Source of the DNA: Leclercia sp. LSNIH1
GTDB lineage: Bacteria; Pseudomonadota; Gammaproteobacteria; Enterobacterales; Enterobacteriaceae
Length of the DNA stretch: 64,000 nt
NCBI RefSeq assembly: GCF_002902985.1
Contig: NZ_CP026167.1
Span: 1,798,001-1,862,000 of the forward strand
Direction of reading: 5' to 3'
The notes under the pieces are model-generated. The model did no database searches. It saw only the letters and a list, made by a program, of their open reading frames with translations, and was not told the DNA's origin. The position numbers and the translations under genes were made by a program. Position 1 is the first letter of the stretch; each line of letters starts with the position of its first letter. This document shows, piece after piece, positions 18,936 to 32,014 of this stretch.

Positions 18936-20450
18936 ATGGCACCAATCGATTTTCGCACCAAAATTAACTGGCAGCGTCGCTACCGCTCTCCGCAGGGGAA
19001 CAAGAGCGAACACGAGATCCTGCGGATCTTCGAAAGCGACCGCGGGCGCATCATTAACTCTCCGGCGATCCGTCGGTTACAGCAAAAAACGCAGGTCTTT
19101 CCGCTCGAACGCAACGCCGCCGTGCGTACCCGGCTCACCCACTCGCTGGAGGTTCAGCAGGTGGGGCGCTACATCGCCAAAGAGATCCTGAGCCGCCTCA
19201 AAGAGCAGCGCCTGCTGGCAACCTACGGCCTGGACGAGCTGACGGGGCCGTTCGAAAGCATCGTTGAGATGGCGTGCCTGATGCACGATATCGGTAATCC
19301 CCCCTTTGGTCATTTTGGCGAAGCGGCGATCAATGACTGGTTCCGCCAGCGTCTGTACCCTGCCGATGCGGCAAGCCAGCCGCTGAGCGACGATCGCTGC
19401 GTGGTGCAGGATTTGCGGCTGCGTGAAGGCGAAGAGGCGCTGAACGCGCTTCGTCGCAAGGTGCGCCAGGATTTGTGTCACTTTGAGGGGAATGCACAGG
19501 GCATCCGGATGGTGCACTCCCTGATGCGCATGAACCTCACCTGGGCACAGGTGGGATGCATTCTGAAATATACTCGCCCCGCCTGGTGGCAGGGCGATCC
19601 CCCCGCGACGCACAATTATTTGATGAAAAAGCCGGGCTATTATTTCTCTGAAGAGGCGTATATAGAGCGGCTGCGTCAGGAGCTCTCTCTTCCGCAGTAT
19701 GGTCGTTTTCCATTAACCTGGATTATGGAAGCGGCAGACGATATCTCCTATTGCGTTGCCGATCTGGAAGATGCCGTCGAAAAAAGAATATTCAGTGTCG
19801 AGGGGCTTTATCAGCATCTTTATGATGCCTGGGGTAACCATGAAAAAGGTTCATTGTTTTCGCAGGTTGTCGAAAACGCGTGGGAGAAATCACGTTCGAA
19901 CACCCTCAGCCGCAGCACCGAAGATCAGTTCTTTATGTATTTACGCGTCAATACCCTTAATAAACTGGTGCCCTATGCGGCTGAGCGTTTTATAGACAAT
20001 ATTGAACAGATCTACCGCGGGGAATTTAACCATGCGCTGCTTGAGGATGACAGTGGATTCAGTCAACTCCTTGAGCTCTATAAGAATGTGGCGATGCGGC
20101 ACGTGTTCAGCCATCCGGATGTCGAGCAGCTGGAATTACAGGGCTATCGCGTGATAACCGGCCTGCTGGAGATCTATCGCCCGCTGCTGCAATTATCGGT
20201 GGACGACTTTAGTGAGCTGGTTGAAAAGGAACGGGTACGCCGTTTTCCGATTGAAACCCGGCTATTTCATAAACTTTCGACGCGCCATCGGCTGGCATAT
20301 GTGGAATCTATCGGTAAATTAAATCGCCAGCAGGCAGACTGGCCGGTGCTGGAGTTTTATTATCGCTGCCGGCTGATTCAGGACTATATCAGCGGAATGA
20401 CGGACTTGTATGCATGGGATGAATACCGCAAGTTGATGGCGGTGGAATAA
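18936..20450 (+). CDS. dgt: Deoxyguanosinetriphosphate triphosphohydrolase
   Basis: Dgt hydrolyses dGTP to deoxyguanosine and tripolyphosphate, shaping the dNTP pool and replication fidelity. The 504-residue product carries the HD-domain metal ligands H69 (RTRLTHS) and H117-D118 in [13 protein letters not shown]. Length matches E. coli (505), with a one-residue shorter C-terminus. GGGGGAG precedes the ATG. Stretches after about codon 220 use noticeably more AT-rich codons than the first part, but the protein remains collinear with E. coli Dgt, so I do not infer transfer. Confidence 0.97.
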   Translation: MAPIDFRTKINWQRRYRSPQGNKSEHEILRIFESDRGRIINSPAIRRLQQKTQVFPLERNAAVRTRLTHSLEVQQVGRYIAKEILSRLKEQRLLATYGLDELTGPFESIVEMACLMHDIGNPPFGHFGEAAINDWFRQRLYPADAASQPLSDDRCVVQDLRLREGEEALNALRRKVRQDLCHFEGNAQGIRMVHSLMRMNLTWAQVGCILKYTRPAWWQGDPPATHNYLMKKPGYYFSEEAYIERLRQELSLPQYGRFPLTWIMEAADDISYCVADLEDAVEKRIFSVEGLYQHLYDAWGNHEKGSLFSQVVENAWEKSRSNTLSRSTEDQFFMYLRVNTLNKLVPYAAERFIDNIEQIYRGEFNHALLEDDSGFSQLLELYKNVAMRHVFSHPDVEQLELQGYRVITGLLEIYRPLLQLSVDDFSELVEKERVRRFPIETRLFHKLSTRHRLAYVESIGKLNRQQADWPVLEFYYRCRLIQDYISGMTDLYAWDEYRKLMAVE

Positions 20451-20461
20451 AGGGGAGTTTT

Positions 20462-20535
20462 GTAAAGACGGACAATAAATTTTTACTTTTTCCAGAAACT
20501 TAATACCGGAACTAAGCGCAGCAAAACGAATCTGA
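20462..20535 (+). promoter_or_regulatory. degP promoter: sigma-E type with Cpx-like box
   Basis: GGAACTA (20508-20514) and TCTGA (20531-20535), 16 nt apart, match the sigma-E consensus GGAACTT-N16-TCTRA. Upstream GTAAAGACGGACAATAAA (20462-20479) resembles the CpxR recognition region of E. coli degP. degP is a known sigma-E and Cpx regulon member, so both elements fit envelope-stress induction. Confidence 0.8.
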
Positions 20536-20580
20536 TATACACAGCAATTGTGCGTGACCTGTAAATCGAGATTAAGAAAC

Positions 20581-22008
20581 ATGAAAAAAACCACTTTAGC
20601 AATGAGTGCACTGGCTCTGAGTTTAGGATTAGCGTTGTCTCCACTGTCTGCTAGCGCAGCGGAGACCGTATCGTCGGCCGCCACTGCACAGCAGATGCCA
20701 AGCCTGGCGCCGATGCTGGAAAAAGTGATGCCATCGGTGGTCAGTATCAATGTCGAGGGCAGCACCACCGTCAACACGCCACGCATGCCACGTAACTTCC
20801 AGCAGTTCTTCGGCGATAACTCGCCGTTCTGCCAGGACGGTTCACCGTTCCAGAGCTCTCCATTCTGCCAGGGCGATGGCGGCGGTAACGGCGGCGGCCA
20901 GCAGCAGAAGTTTATGGCGCTGGGCTCTGGTGTCATCATCGATGCCGCCAAAGGCTACGTCGTCACCAACAACCACGTGGTGGATAACGCCACCAGCATT
21001 AAGGTACAACTGAGCGACGGGCGTAAGCTCGACGCCAAAATCGTCGGGAAAGATCCTCGCTCTGATATCGCCCTGATTCAGATTCAGGATCCGAAAAACC
21101 TGACCGCGATTAAGCTCGCCGACTCTGACGCGCTGCGCGTGGGGGATTACACCGTGGCTATCGGTAACCCGTTCGGTCTGGGTGAGACGGTCACCTCTGG
21201 TATCGTTTCTGCCCTTGGCCGTAGCGGTCTGAACGCAGAAAACTATGAAAACTTTATCCAGACGGATGCGGCGATTAACCGCGGTAACTCCGGTGGTGCG
21301 CTGGTCAACCTGAACGGTGAGCTGATCGGGATTAACACCGCGATCCTCGCCCCGGACGGCGGCAACATCGGCATTGGCTTCGCTATCCCAAGTAATATGG
21401 TGAAAAACCTGACGGCGCAAATGGTTGAGTTTGGTCAGGTTAAGCGCGGTGAGCTGGGTATTCTGGGCACCGAGCTGAATTCCGAGCTGGCGAAAGCGAT
21501 GAAGGTTGATGCCCAGCGCGGCGCCTTTGTCAGCCAGGTCATGCCAAACTCCTCCGCAGCGAAAGCGGGGATAAAGGCCGGTGACGTGATCACCACCCTG
21601 AACGGCAAACCGGTAAGCAGCTTTGCGGCACTGCGTGCGGAAGTGGGCTCCATGCCGGTAGGCAGCAAAGTGACCCTGGGTCTGCTCCGTGAAGGTAAAC
21701 CGGTTAATGTGAACCTGGAACTGCAGCAGAGCAGCCAGAATCAGGTGGATGCCGGCACCATCTTCAGCGGCATCGAAGGTGCGGATATGAGCAACAAAGG
21801 CCAGGATAAAGGCGTGTCGGTGGACAACGTTAAAGCCAACAGCCCGGCTGCCCGTATCGGCCTGAAGAAAGGGGATGTGATTATCGGCGCCAACCAGCAG
21901 CCGGTTAAGAACATCGCTGAACTGCGCAAAATCCTCGACAGCAAACCGTCGGTACTGGCGCTGAATATCCAGCGTGGCGACACCTCTCTCTATCTGCTGA
22001 TGCAGTAA
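20581..22008 (+). CDS. degP: Periplasmic serine endoprotease/chaperone DegP
   Basis: DegP (HtrA) degrades misfolded periplasmic and outer-membrane proteins and can chaperone them, assembling into cage-like oligomers. The 475-residue precursor has a signal peptide of 26 residues ending SASA, and a catalytic triad at H132 (NNHVVD), D162 (SDIALI) and S237 (RGNSGGA). It also has a disulfide LA loop with two Cys (FCQ…FCQ) and two PDZ domains (about 280-370 and 390-470). The ATG at 20581 (MKKTTLAM) is chosen; a start 33 bp upstream would disrupt the signal peptide and is rejected. A strong terminator follows. Confidence 0.98.
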   Translation: MKKTTLAMSALALSLGLALSPLSASAAETVSSAATAQQMPSLAPMLEKVMPSVVSINVEGSTTVNTPRMPRNFQQFFGDNSPFCQDGSPFQSSPFCQGDGGGNGGGQQQKFMALGSGVIIDAAKGYVVTNNHVVDNATSIKVQLSDGRKLDAKIVGKDPRSDIALIQIQDPKNLTAIKLADSDALRVGDYTVAIGNPFGLGETVTSGIVSALGRSGLNAENYENFIQTDAAINRGNSGGALVNLNGELIGINTAILAPDGGNIGIGFAIPSNMVKNLTAQMVEFGQVKRGELGILGTELNSELAKAMKVDAQRGAFVSQVMPNSSAAKAGIKAGDVITTLNGKPVSSFAALRAEVGSMPVGSKVTLGLLREGKPVNVNLELQQSSQNQVDAGTIFSGIEGADMSNKGQDKGVSVDNVKANSPAARIGLKKGDVIIGANQQPVKNIAELRKILDSKPSVLALNIQRGDTSLYLLMQ

Positions 22009-22015
22009 TCCGTTC

Positions 22016-22050
22016 AGCCCCTGCTTCCCTACGGAAACAGGGGCTTTTTT
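22016..22050 (+). terminator. Intrinsic terminator of degP
   Basis: AGCCCCTG (22016-22023) pairs with CAGGGGCT (22038-22045), followed by six T residues, starting 8 bp after the degP stop. Confidence 0.9.
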
Positions 22051-22098
22051 CTGCCTTTCTGTGAACCCTTCCACAAGTCCATACTTCTCCCTGTGAGT

Positions 22099-22114
22099 TT
22101 GTGCATTTGCACAA
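22099..22114. promoter_or_regulatory. Palindrome upstream of cdaR, candidate operator
   Basis: TTGTGC-ATTT-GCACAA is a perfect 6-bp inverted repeat with a 4-bp centre, 54 bp before the cdaR start. CdaR is reported to autoregulate, so an operator here would be expected. The assignment of this palindrome to CdaR is my inference. Confidence 0.45.
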
Positions 22115-22167
22115 TGCGGCACTGATTAATCTTCCTTATGATTGAGCTCTGCTCAGAGGAGGGCGAC

Positions 22168-23325
22168 ATGGCTGGCTGGCATCTTGATACCAAAATGGCG
22201 CAGGATATTGTGGCGCGAACAATGCGCATCATCGACACCAATATCAACGTGATGGACGCACGTGGCCGGATCATCGGCAGTGGCGATCGCGAGCGTATTG
22301 GGGAATTGCACGAAGGTGCACTGCTGGTGCTCTCCCAGGGGCGCGTGGTGGATATTGATGACGCGGTGGCGCGACATCTGCACGGTGTGCGGCAGGGGAT
22401 CAACCTGCCGCTGCGCCTTGAGGGCGAAATTGTCGGGGTTATCGGGCTGACCGGTGAGCCGGAATCTTTGCGCAAATATGGCGAGCTGGTCTGTATGACG
22501 GCGGAGATGATGCTGGAGCAATCCCGCCTGATGCACCTACTGGCGCAGGACAGCCGCCTGCGTGAAGAGCTGGTCATGAACCTGATCCAGGCGGAAGAGC
22601 ATACCCCGGCATTAACGGAGTGGGCTCAACGCCTGGGTATCGACCTTAACCAGCCCCGCGTTGTAGCGGTCATTGAGGTCGATAGCGGGCAGCTGGGCGT
22701 CGATAGCGCCATGGTCGAGCTGCAACAGCTGCAGAACGCGCTGGCCACGCCGGAGCGCAATAACCTGGTGGCGATCGTCTCGTTAACGGAAATGGTGGTG
22801 CTGAAACCGGCGTTAAACCAGTTTGGCCGCTGGGATGCAGAAGATCATCGTCGCCGCGTGGAGCAGCTGATTGCGCGGATGAAAGAGAACGGGCAGCTGC
22901 GTTTTCGTGTGGCATTAGGTAACTATTTTACCGGTCCGGGAAGCATCGCCCGCTCCTGGCGCACGGCCCGAACCACGATGATGGTCGGCAAGCAGCGTAT
23001 GCCGGAAAGCCGCAGCTATTTTTACCAGGATTTGATGTTGCCGGTGCTCCTCGACAGCCTGCGCGGCGGCTGGCAGGCCAACGAACTGGCGCGTCCGCTG
23101 GTGCGTCTGAAAGCGATGGATAACAACGGCCTGCTGCGGCGCACCTTACAGGCATGGTTCCGTCATAACGTACAGCCACTGGCGACCTCAAAAGCGCTCT
23201 TTATTCATCGTAATACGCTGGAGTACCGCCTGAACCGGATATCGGAGTTAACGGGGCTGGATCTGGGGAATTTTGACGACCGTCTGTTGCTGTATGTGGC
23301 CTTGCAGTTGGACGAGCAGCGGTGA
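22168..23325 (+). CDS. cdaR: Sugar diacid utilisation regulator CdaR
   Basis: CdaR (SdaR) activates genes for D-glucarate, D-galactarate and D-glycerate use (gud, gar operons) and its own gene. The 385-residue product has an N-terminal sugar-diacid recognition domain (about 1-130), a central GGDEF-like domain and a C-terminal PucR-type helix-turn-helix containing ALFIHRNTLEYRLNRI near residues 345-360. The ATG at 22168 follows GAGGAGGG; an in-frame start at 22138 would add ten residues ahead of that ribosome-binding site and is rejected. The sugar-diacid catabolic genes are not in this window. It is convergent with yaeH across a REP pair. Confidence 0.96.
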   Translation: MAGWHLDTKMAQDIVARTMRIIDTNINVMDARGRIIGSGDRERIGELHEGALLVLSQGRVVDIDDAVARHLHGVRQGINLPLRLEGEIVGVIGLTGEPESLRKYGELVCMTAEMMLEQSRLMHLLAQDSRLREELVMNLIQAEEHTPALTEWAQRLGIDLNQPRVVAVIEVDSGQLGVDSAMVELQQLQNALATPERNNLVAIVSLTEMVVLKPALNQFGRWDAEDHRRRVEQLIARMKENGQLRFRVALGNYFTGPGSIARSWRTARTTMMVGKQRMPESRSYFYQDLMLPVLLDSLRGGWQANELARPLVRLKAMDNNGLLRRTLQAWFRHNVQPLATSKALFIHRNTLEYRLNRISELTGLDLGNFDDRLLLYVALQLDEQR

Positions 23326-23330
23326 TTTTT

Positions 23331-23403
23331 GCCCGGTGGCGTTGCGCTTACCGGGCCTACAAAACCCGGGAGTAGGCCGGGTAAGGCGAAGCCGCCACCC
23401 GGC
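23331..23403. repeat. REP pair (BIME) between cdaR and yaeH
   Basis: Two inverted REP units (23331-23360 and 23372-23403) are separated by 11 bp. The second, GTAGGCCGGG…CACCCGGC, is nearly the inverse of the unit at 13335-13366. They lie between convergent cdaR and yaeH. Confidence 0.9.
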
Positions 23404-23416
23404 ACACAGGAACGGC

Positions 23417-23806
23417 TTATTTGTTACGGGTCAGCTTCTCAAGATCCGCTTCGATTTCCGTGATCTTGTGGGCAACCACGCTTTCCAGATGACGCAGGTC
23501 ATCCAGGATCTTACGCTTCAGATCCACTTCAGTGCGATCGCGCTGGCAAATCTGATCCAGTTCATCGATCACATAGCGCAGATTTGGGCTGATCTCCTGC
23601 ACCTCTTTGTAACCCTGGCCGATGCCATCGGCAACGACAGTTTTACGCTGGCGCGGGTACTTGAACTTTACACTTTTGGCGAAGAACTCGCCCTTATCCT
23701 TGTGAAAATAGATTTTCAGGATATCGTTATTGGCTTCCTGACGGAGGCTGTAACGGTCAATTTCATCAGGATTAGTAATGCCCAGACTTTTCAGATTATC
23801 GTACAT
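23417..23806 (-). CDS. yaeH: UPF0325 family protein YaeH
   Basis: YaeH is a small conserved protein of unknown function. The 129-residue product is highly charged, with no signal peptide or membrane segment. It includes [16 protein letters not shown] in the middle and a helical, Glu/Asp/Lys-rich C-terminus (about 90-129) that may form a coiled coil. The ATG at 23806 (MYDNLKSLG) matches the family start and has AAGG eight or so bases upstream; an ATG at 23836 is rejected. It is one residue longer than E. coli YaeH. The next gene upstream is dapD; E. coli has yaeI between them. Confidence 0.92.
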   Translation of the reverse strand: MYDNLKSLGITNPDEIDRYSLRQEANNDILKIYFHKDKGEFFAKSVKFKYPRQRKTVVADGIGQGYKEVQEISPNLRYVIDELDQICQRDRTEVDLKRKILDDLRHLESVVAHKITEIEADLEKLTRNK

Positions 23807-23880
23807 AGCGGTACCCTTGATCTCAACATAACCCATGAATAATTCACGAAAAAATCTATTTTCGCCACCCTCAGATATAA

Positions 23881-23907
23881 AAAAAGCGGGGTCGCCCCCG
23901 CTTTTTG
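23881..23907 (-). terminator. Terminator downstream of dapD
   Basis: AGCGGGG (23885-23891) and CCCCGCT (23896-23902) flank a 4-nt loop, with A runs on the left and T runs on the right. It can work in both directions. On the minus strand it immediately follows dapD. Confidence 0.9.
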
Positions 23908-23917
23908 TTATACCCGA

Positions 23918-24742
23918 TTAATCGATGGTGCGCAGTAGTTCGTTGATACCAACTTTGCCGCGAGTTTTCGCATCGACTTTTTTAACGATCACCGCACAGT
24001 ACAGGCTGTATTTGCCATCTTTAGAAGGCAGGTTGCCGGATACCACCACGGAGCCCGCCGGAACGCGACCGTAATGCACTTCACCGGTTTCACGATCGTA
24101 AATACGGGTGCTCTGGCCGATGTAGACGCCCATGGAGATCACGGAACCTTCTTCTACGATCACGCCTTCAACCACTTCGGAGCGTGCGCCGATGAAGCAG
24201 TTGTCTTCGATAATGGTCGGATTAGCCTGCAGCGGCTCAAGAACCCCACCGATACCCACGCCGCCAGAGAGGTGGACGTTTTTACCGATCTGCGCACAGG
24301 AGCCAACGGTCGCCCAGGTATCTACCATGGTACCTTCGTCAACGTAAGCACCGATGTTAACGTAAGAAGGCATCAACACGGTGTTGCGGGCAATGAATGC
24401 ACCCTGACGAACGGCTGCTGGTGGCACCACGCGGAAGCCTTCTTTCTGGAAACGCGCTTCGTCGTAATCGGCGAATTTCATCGGGACTTTATCGAAGTAG
24501 CGGCTTTCCGCACCGTCGATAACCTGGTTATCGTTAATACGGAAAGAGAGCAGTACCGCTTTCTTCAGCCACTGGTGAGTGACCCACTGACCGTCGATCT
24601 TTTCGGCTACACGCAGCGCGCCGGAATCAAGCAGAGAAATAACCTGATTAACCGCCTCGCGGGTCACGGTATCCACATTTGCCGGAGTAATTTCGGCGCG
24701 ACGCTCAAAAGCGGACTCAATAACGTTCTGTAACTGCTGCAT
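23918..24742 (-). CDS. dapD: 2,3,4,5-tetrahydropyridine-2,6-dicarboxylate N-succinyltransferase
   Basis: DapD succinylates tetrahydrodipicolinate in the succinylase route to meso-diaminopimelate and lysine, supplying peptidoglycan cross-links. The 274-residue product has E. coli length. It shows a left-handed beta-helix of hexapeptide repeats in the middle (for example [40 protein letters not shown]). The start MQQLQNVIE is family-typical. It lies 30 bp downstream of glnD, leftward, and ends at a strong terminator. Confidence 0.98.
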   Translation of the reverse strand: MQQLQNVIESAFERRAEITPANVDTVTREAVNQVISLLDSGALRVAEKIDGQWVTHQWLKKAVLLSFRINDNQVIDGAESRYFDKVPMKFADYDEARFQKEGFRVVPPAAVRQGAFIARNTVLMPSYVNIGAYVDEGTMVDTWATVGSCAQIGKNVHLSGGVGIGGVLEPLQANPTIIEDNCFIGARSEVVEGVIVEEGSVISMGVYIGQSTRIYDRETGEVHYGRVPAGSVVVSGNLPSKDGKYSLYCAVIVKKVDAKTRGKVGINELLRTID

Positions 24743-24772
24743 AGTTCAACTCTTTCCAGGTAAAAAAAAACA

Positions 24773-28305
<3,533 letters not shown>

Positions 28306-28426
28306 GTAATCTGTCCATCGGTGTCGTTTTTTTCGACAATACTAGTCTAAGTGTTGTCAATGGTAACAGTCAGGCGCACATGCTGCCAAACTGAGATTCC
28401 TTTACCGCACACACCGCCAACAATTG

Positions 28427-28456
28427 TTGGTTTCGGGTAGCGATTTGTGATATAAA
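28427..28456 (+). promoter_or_regulatory. rpsB-tsf promoter
   Basis: TTGGTT (28427-28432) and TATAAA (28451-28456) are 18 nt apart, followed by a GC-rich discriminator (GCGCGCC) typical of stringently controlled ribosomal promoters. The 321-bp map-rpsB gap otherwise holds only the leader described next. I see no further feature between 28306 and 28426. Confidence 0.65.
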
Positions 28457-28464
28457 GCGCGCCG

Positions 28465-28600
28465 GACTTCCGATCCATTTCAGATACACAGGATGGACGG
28501 GAGCGACAAATCTCACTTTGTGTAACAACACACACGTATCGGCACATATTCCGGGGTGCCCTTTGGGGTCGGTAATATGGGATACGTGGAGGCATAACCC
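28465..28600 (+). ncRNA. tff: rpsB leader RNA (t44/Tff region)
   Basis: The segment upstream of rpsB matches what I recall of the E. coli Tff (t44) RNA, including runs such as CACACACGTATCGGCAC and TGGGATACGTGGAGGC. It is now understood mainly as the 5' untranslated leader of the rpsB-tsf transcript, through which ribosomal protein S2 represses its own translation. The ends given are approximate, placed by the E. coli offset from the rpsB start. Confidence 0.65.
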
Positions 28601-28623
28601 CAACTTTTAAATAGAGGTTTTAA

Positions 28624-29352
<729 letters not shown>

Positions 29353-29387
29353 TAAGGTTCTACCCCTTATTAGTACCGTGTATGAAT

Positions 29388-29413
29388 AGGGGCCCATTAC
29401 CGGCCCCTTTTTT
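29388..29413 (+). terminator. Terminator/attenuator between rpsB and tsf
   Basis: AGGGGCC (29388-29394) pairs with GGCCCCT (29402-29408) and is followed by a T run. It lies within the rpsB-tsf operon, so it should terminate only partly, adjusting S2 and EF-Ts levels. Confidence 0.82.
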
Positions 29414-29469
29414 CAATTTATACTGTTTGGCCGCAGGCCGGGCAGTTCACATCTCCCGAGGATTTTAGA

Positions 29470-30321
29470 ATGGCTGAAATTACCGCATCCCTGGTAAAAG
29501 AGCTGCGTGAACGTACTAGCGCAGGCATGATGGAGTGTAAGAAAGCGCTGGTTGAAGCTAACGGCGACATCGAGCTGGCTATCGAAAACATGCGTAAATC
29601 CGGTGCGATCAAAGCAGCTAAGAAAGCAGGCAACGTTGCTGCTGACGGCGTGATCAAAACCAAAATCGAAGGCAACTTCGGCGTGATTCTGGAAGTTAAC
29701 TGCCAGACTGACTTCGTTGCTAAAGATGGTGGTTTCCAGGCATTCGCTGACAAAGTACTGGACGCAGCTGTTGCAGGTAAAGTGACTGATGTTGAAGTCC
29801 TGAAAGCACAGTTCGAAGAAGAGCGCGTTGCGCTGGTAGCGAAAATCGGTGAGAACATCAACATCCGCCGTGTTGCTATCCTCGAAGGTGACGTTCTGAA
29901 CAGCTACCAGCACGGTGCACGTATCGGTGTTCTGGTTGCGGCTAAAGGCGCTGACGAAGAGCTGGTTAAACAGCTGGCAATGCACGTTGCTGCAAGCAAG
30001 CCAGAATTCGTTAAGCCAGAAGACGTCTCTGCTGAAGTGGTAGAAAAAGAGTACCAGGTTCAGCTGGACATCGCCATGCAGTCTGGCAAGCCAAAAGAGA
30101 TCGCAGAGAAAATGGTTGAAGGCCGCATGAAGAAATTCACCGGCGAAGTTTCTCTGACTGGTCAGCCATTCGTTATGGATCCAAGCAAATCTGTTGCGCA
30201 GCTGCTGAAAGAGCACAACGCTGACGTAACTGGCTTCATCCGCTTCGAAGTGGGCGAAGGCATCGAGAAAGTTGAGACTGACTTCGCAGCAGAAGTTGCT
30301 GCAATGTCCAAGCAGTCTTAA
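29470..30321 (+). CDS. tsf: Elongation factor Ts
   Basis: EF-Ts exchanges GDP for GTP on EF-Tu. The 283-residue product has an N-terminal UBA-like domain ([20 protein letters not shown], residues 6-25) and the core with [10 protein letters not shown] near 78-87, which contacts EF-Tu. It also has a coiled-coil insertion. Codon bias is as strong as in rpsB. It is second in the rpsB-tsf operon and ends at a strong terminator. Confidence 0.99.
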   Translation: MAEITASLVKELRERTSAGMMECKKALVEANGDIELAIENMRKSGAIKAAKKAGNVAADGVIKTKIEGNFGVILEVNCQTDFVAKDGGFQAFADKVLDAAVAGKVTDVEVLKAQFEEERVALVAKIGENINIRRVAILEGDVLNSYQHGARIGVLVAAKGADEELVKQLAMHVAASKPEFVKPEDVSAEVVEKEYQVQLDIAMQSGKPKEIAEKMVEGRMKKFTGEVSLTGQPFVMDPSKSVAQLLKEHNADVTGFIRFEVGEGIEKVETDFAAEVAAMSKQS

Positions 30322-30330
30322 TCAGCGAAA

Positions 30331-30358
30331 AGAAGCCGCCTGAGGGCGGCTTCTTTTT
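30331..30358 (+). terminator. Terminator of rpsB-tsf
   Basis: A perfect 10-bp stem AGAAGCCGCC/GGCGGCTTCT with a TGAG loop, followed by TTTTT, begins 10 bp after the tsf stop. Confidence 0.92.
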
Positions 30359-30470
30359 GTGTACGGCAGTGTAATTCAGCCAGACGCCTATAGAGTCTGT
30401 GTTGAGATGCGATATATCATGTCGCCAGAATTAACCTCATCTTAATCGTTGACAGTCCCAGGAAAGAAAT

Positions 30471-31196
30471 ATGGCTACCAATGCAAAACCTGTTTACAAA
30501 CGTATTCTGCTTAAGCTGAGTGGCGAAGCGCTGCAGGGGTCGGAAGGCTTCGGTATTGACGCAAGCATCCTTGACCGCATGGCGCAGGAGATCAAAGAAC
30601 TGGTTGAACTGGGCATCCAGGTTGGCGTAGTCATTGGCGGTGGTAACCTTTTCCGTGGTGCAGGGCTGGCAAAAGCTGGCATGAACCGCGTTGTGGGCGA
30701 TCACATGGGTATGCTGGCAACGGTCATGAATGGCCTGGCAATGCGTGATGCCCTGCATCGTGCCTATGTGAATGCGCGCCTGATGTCCGCTATTCCTTTG
30801 AATGGCGTCTGTGATAACTACAGCTGGGCCGAAGCGATCAGCCTGCTGCGCAATAACCGCGTGGTGATCCTCTCCGCCGGTACGGGTAACCCGTTCTTTA
30901 CGACCGATTCCGCAGCCTGCCTGCGCGGTATCGAAATCGAAGCCGATGTGGTGCTGAAAGCCACTAAAGTGGATGGCGTGTTTACGGCCGATCCGGCAAA
31001 AGATCCTGCGGCGACCATGTACGATCAGCTGACCTATAGCGAAGTACTGGATAAAGAGCTGAAAGTGATGGATCTTGCCGCCTTCACGCTGGCTCGCGAC
31101 CACAAATTGCCGATTCGTGTCTTCAACATGAATAAGCCTGGCGCGCTGCGTCGCGTTGTAATGGGCGAAAAAGAAGGCACTTTGATCACGGAATAA
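30471..31196 (+). CDS. pyrH: Uridylate kinase
   Basis: PyrH phosphorylates UMP to UDP; it is hexameric, activated by GTP and inhibited by UTP, and belongs to the amino-acid kinase fold rather than the NMP kinases. The 241-residue product matches E. coli length, with KLSGEALQG near residue 15, [10 protein letters not shown] near 53-62 and [19 protein letters not shown] near 132-150. It stands alone between the tsf terminator and a 168-bp gap before frr. Confidence 0.98.
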   Translation: MATNAKPVYKRILLKLSGEALQGSEGFGIDASILDRMAQEIKELVELGIQVGVVIGGGNLFRGAGLAKAGMNRVVGDHMGMLATVMNGLAMRDALHRAYVNARLMSAIPLNGVCDNYSWAEAISLLRNNRVVILSAGTGNPFFTTDSAACLRGIEIEADVVLKATKVDGVFTADPAKDPAATMYDQLTYSEVLDKELKVMDLAAFTLARDHKLPIRVFNMNKPGALRRVVMGEKEGTLITE

Positions 31197-31215
31197 TTTC
31201 CGTCGACGATAAATA

Positions 31216-31256
31216 CAGGTAAGATTCCGCTCTACTTTCTATGGGTTTCTTACCTG
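31216..31256 (+). other. Stem-loop in the pyrH-frr gap
   Basis: CAGGTAAGA (31216-31224) pairs perfectly with TCTTACCTG (31248-31256) across a 23-nt loop, starting 20 bp after the pyrH stop. There is no T run. It may protect the pyrH mRNA end or be an operator. I recognise no known element. Confidence 0.5.
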
Positions 31257-31271
31257 GACACGCCCCGGGCG

Positions 31272-31298
31272 TTGTCATGAATTAAACGGGACTATACT
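31272..31298 (+). promoter_or_regulatory. Candidate frr promoter
   Basis: TTGTCA (31272-31277) and TATACT (31293-31298) are both good hexamers but only 15 nt apart. They lie 67 bp before the frr start. The short spacer makes this a candidate only. Confidence 0.45.
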
Positions 31299-31364
31299 TA
31301 GCACATCATTAACGGTGGTGCTGGCGGATAGTCTGCCTGAGACAAGTTTTCAAGGATTCGTAAC

Positions 31365-31922
31365 GTGATTAACGACATCAGAAAAGATGCTGAAGTACGC
31401 ATGGATAAATGCGTCGAAGCGTTCAAAAACCAAATCAGCAAAATTCGTACAGGCCGTGCTTCCCCAAGCCTGCTGGACGGCATCGTGGTGGAATACTACG
31501 GCACGCCGACTCCACTGCGTCAGCTGGCTAACGTGACGGTCGAAGATACCCGTACGCTGAAAATCAACGTCTTTGACCGCTCTATGGGCCCGGCCGTTGA
31601 GAAAGCGATCATGGCCTCCGATCTGGGTCTGAACCCAAGCTCAGCCGGTACAGACATTCGCGTTCCACTGCCACCGCTGACCGAAGAGCGTCGTAAAGAC
31701 CTGATCAAAGTGGTACGTGGCGAAGCCGAGCAGGGCCGTGTTTCCGTACGTAACGTTCGCCGTGACGCGAACGATAAAGTGAAGGCGCTGCTGAAAGAGA
31801 AAGAGATCAGCGAAGACGACGATCGCCGTTCCCAGGACGACGTTCAGAAACTGACCGACGCCGCTATCAAGAAAATTGACGCGGCGCTGGCAGAAAAAGA
31901 AGCAGAACTGATGCAGTTCTGA
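31365..31922 (+). CDS. frr: Ribosome recycling factor
   Basis: RRF, with EF-G, splits post-termination ribosomes into subunits. The 185-residue product is tRNA-shaped: a three-helix bundle formed by the termini ([39 protein letters not shown]; the C-terminal helix) and a small middle domain. The start is GTG, preceded by AAGGA at the proper distance, giving [11 protein letters not shown] as in E. coli. It is followed by a hairpin and dxr. Confidence 0.98.
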   Translation: MINDIRKDAEVRMDKCVEAFKNQISKIRTGRASPSLLDGIVVEYYGTPTPLRQLANVTVEDTRTLKINVFDRSMGPAVEKAIMASDLGLNPSSAGTDIRVPLPPLTEERRKDLIKVVRGEAEQGRVSVRNVRRDANDKVKALLKEKEISEDDDRRSQDDVQKLTDAAIKKIDAALAEKEAELMQF

Positions 31923-31940
31923 TTTCTGTCGTAATCTGAT

Positions 31941-31988
31941 AAAACGCCGTACAGAAGGCCTTTGGGCTTTGCTGGCGGCGTTTTGCTT
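31941..31988 (+). terminator. Terminator between frr and dxr
   Basis: AAAACGCCG (31941-31949) pairs with CGGCGTTTT (31976-31984), with an internal GGCC/GGGC-rich loop and a T-rich tail (GCTTTTC). The loop is large, so efficiency may be moderate. Confidence 0.65.
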
Positions 31989-32014
31989 TTCTTGTTCACT
32001 TTTCCGGGCATCTC

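Noticed and set aside
19600..20450. AT-richer codon usage in the second half of dgt, considered as a recombination or transfer sign
   Set aside because: The protein stays collinear with E. coli Dgt through the whole length and flanks are ordinary; local codon drift is simpler.
20842..22122. Long minus-strand frame (about 426 codons) opposite degP
   Set aside because: Fully antisense to degP with no recognisable domain; explained by codon bias.
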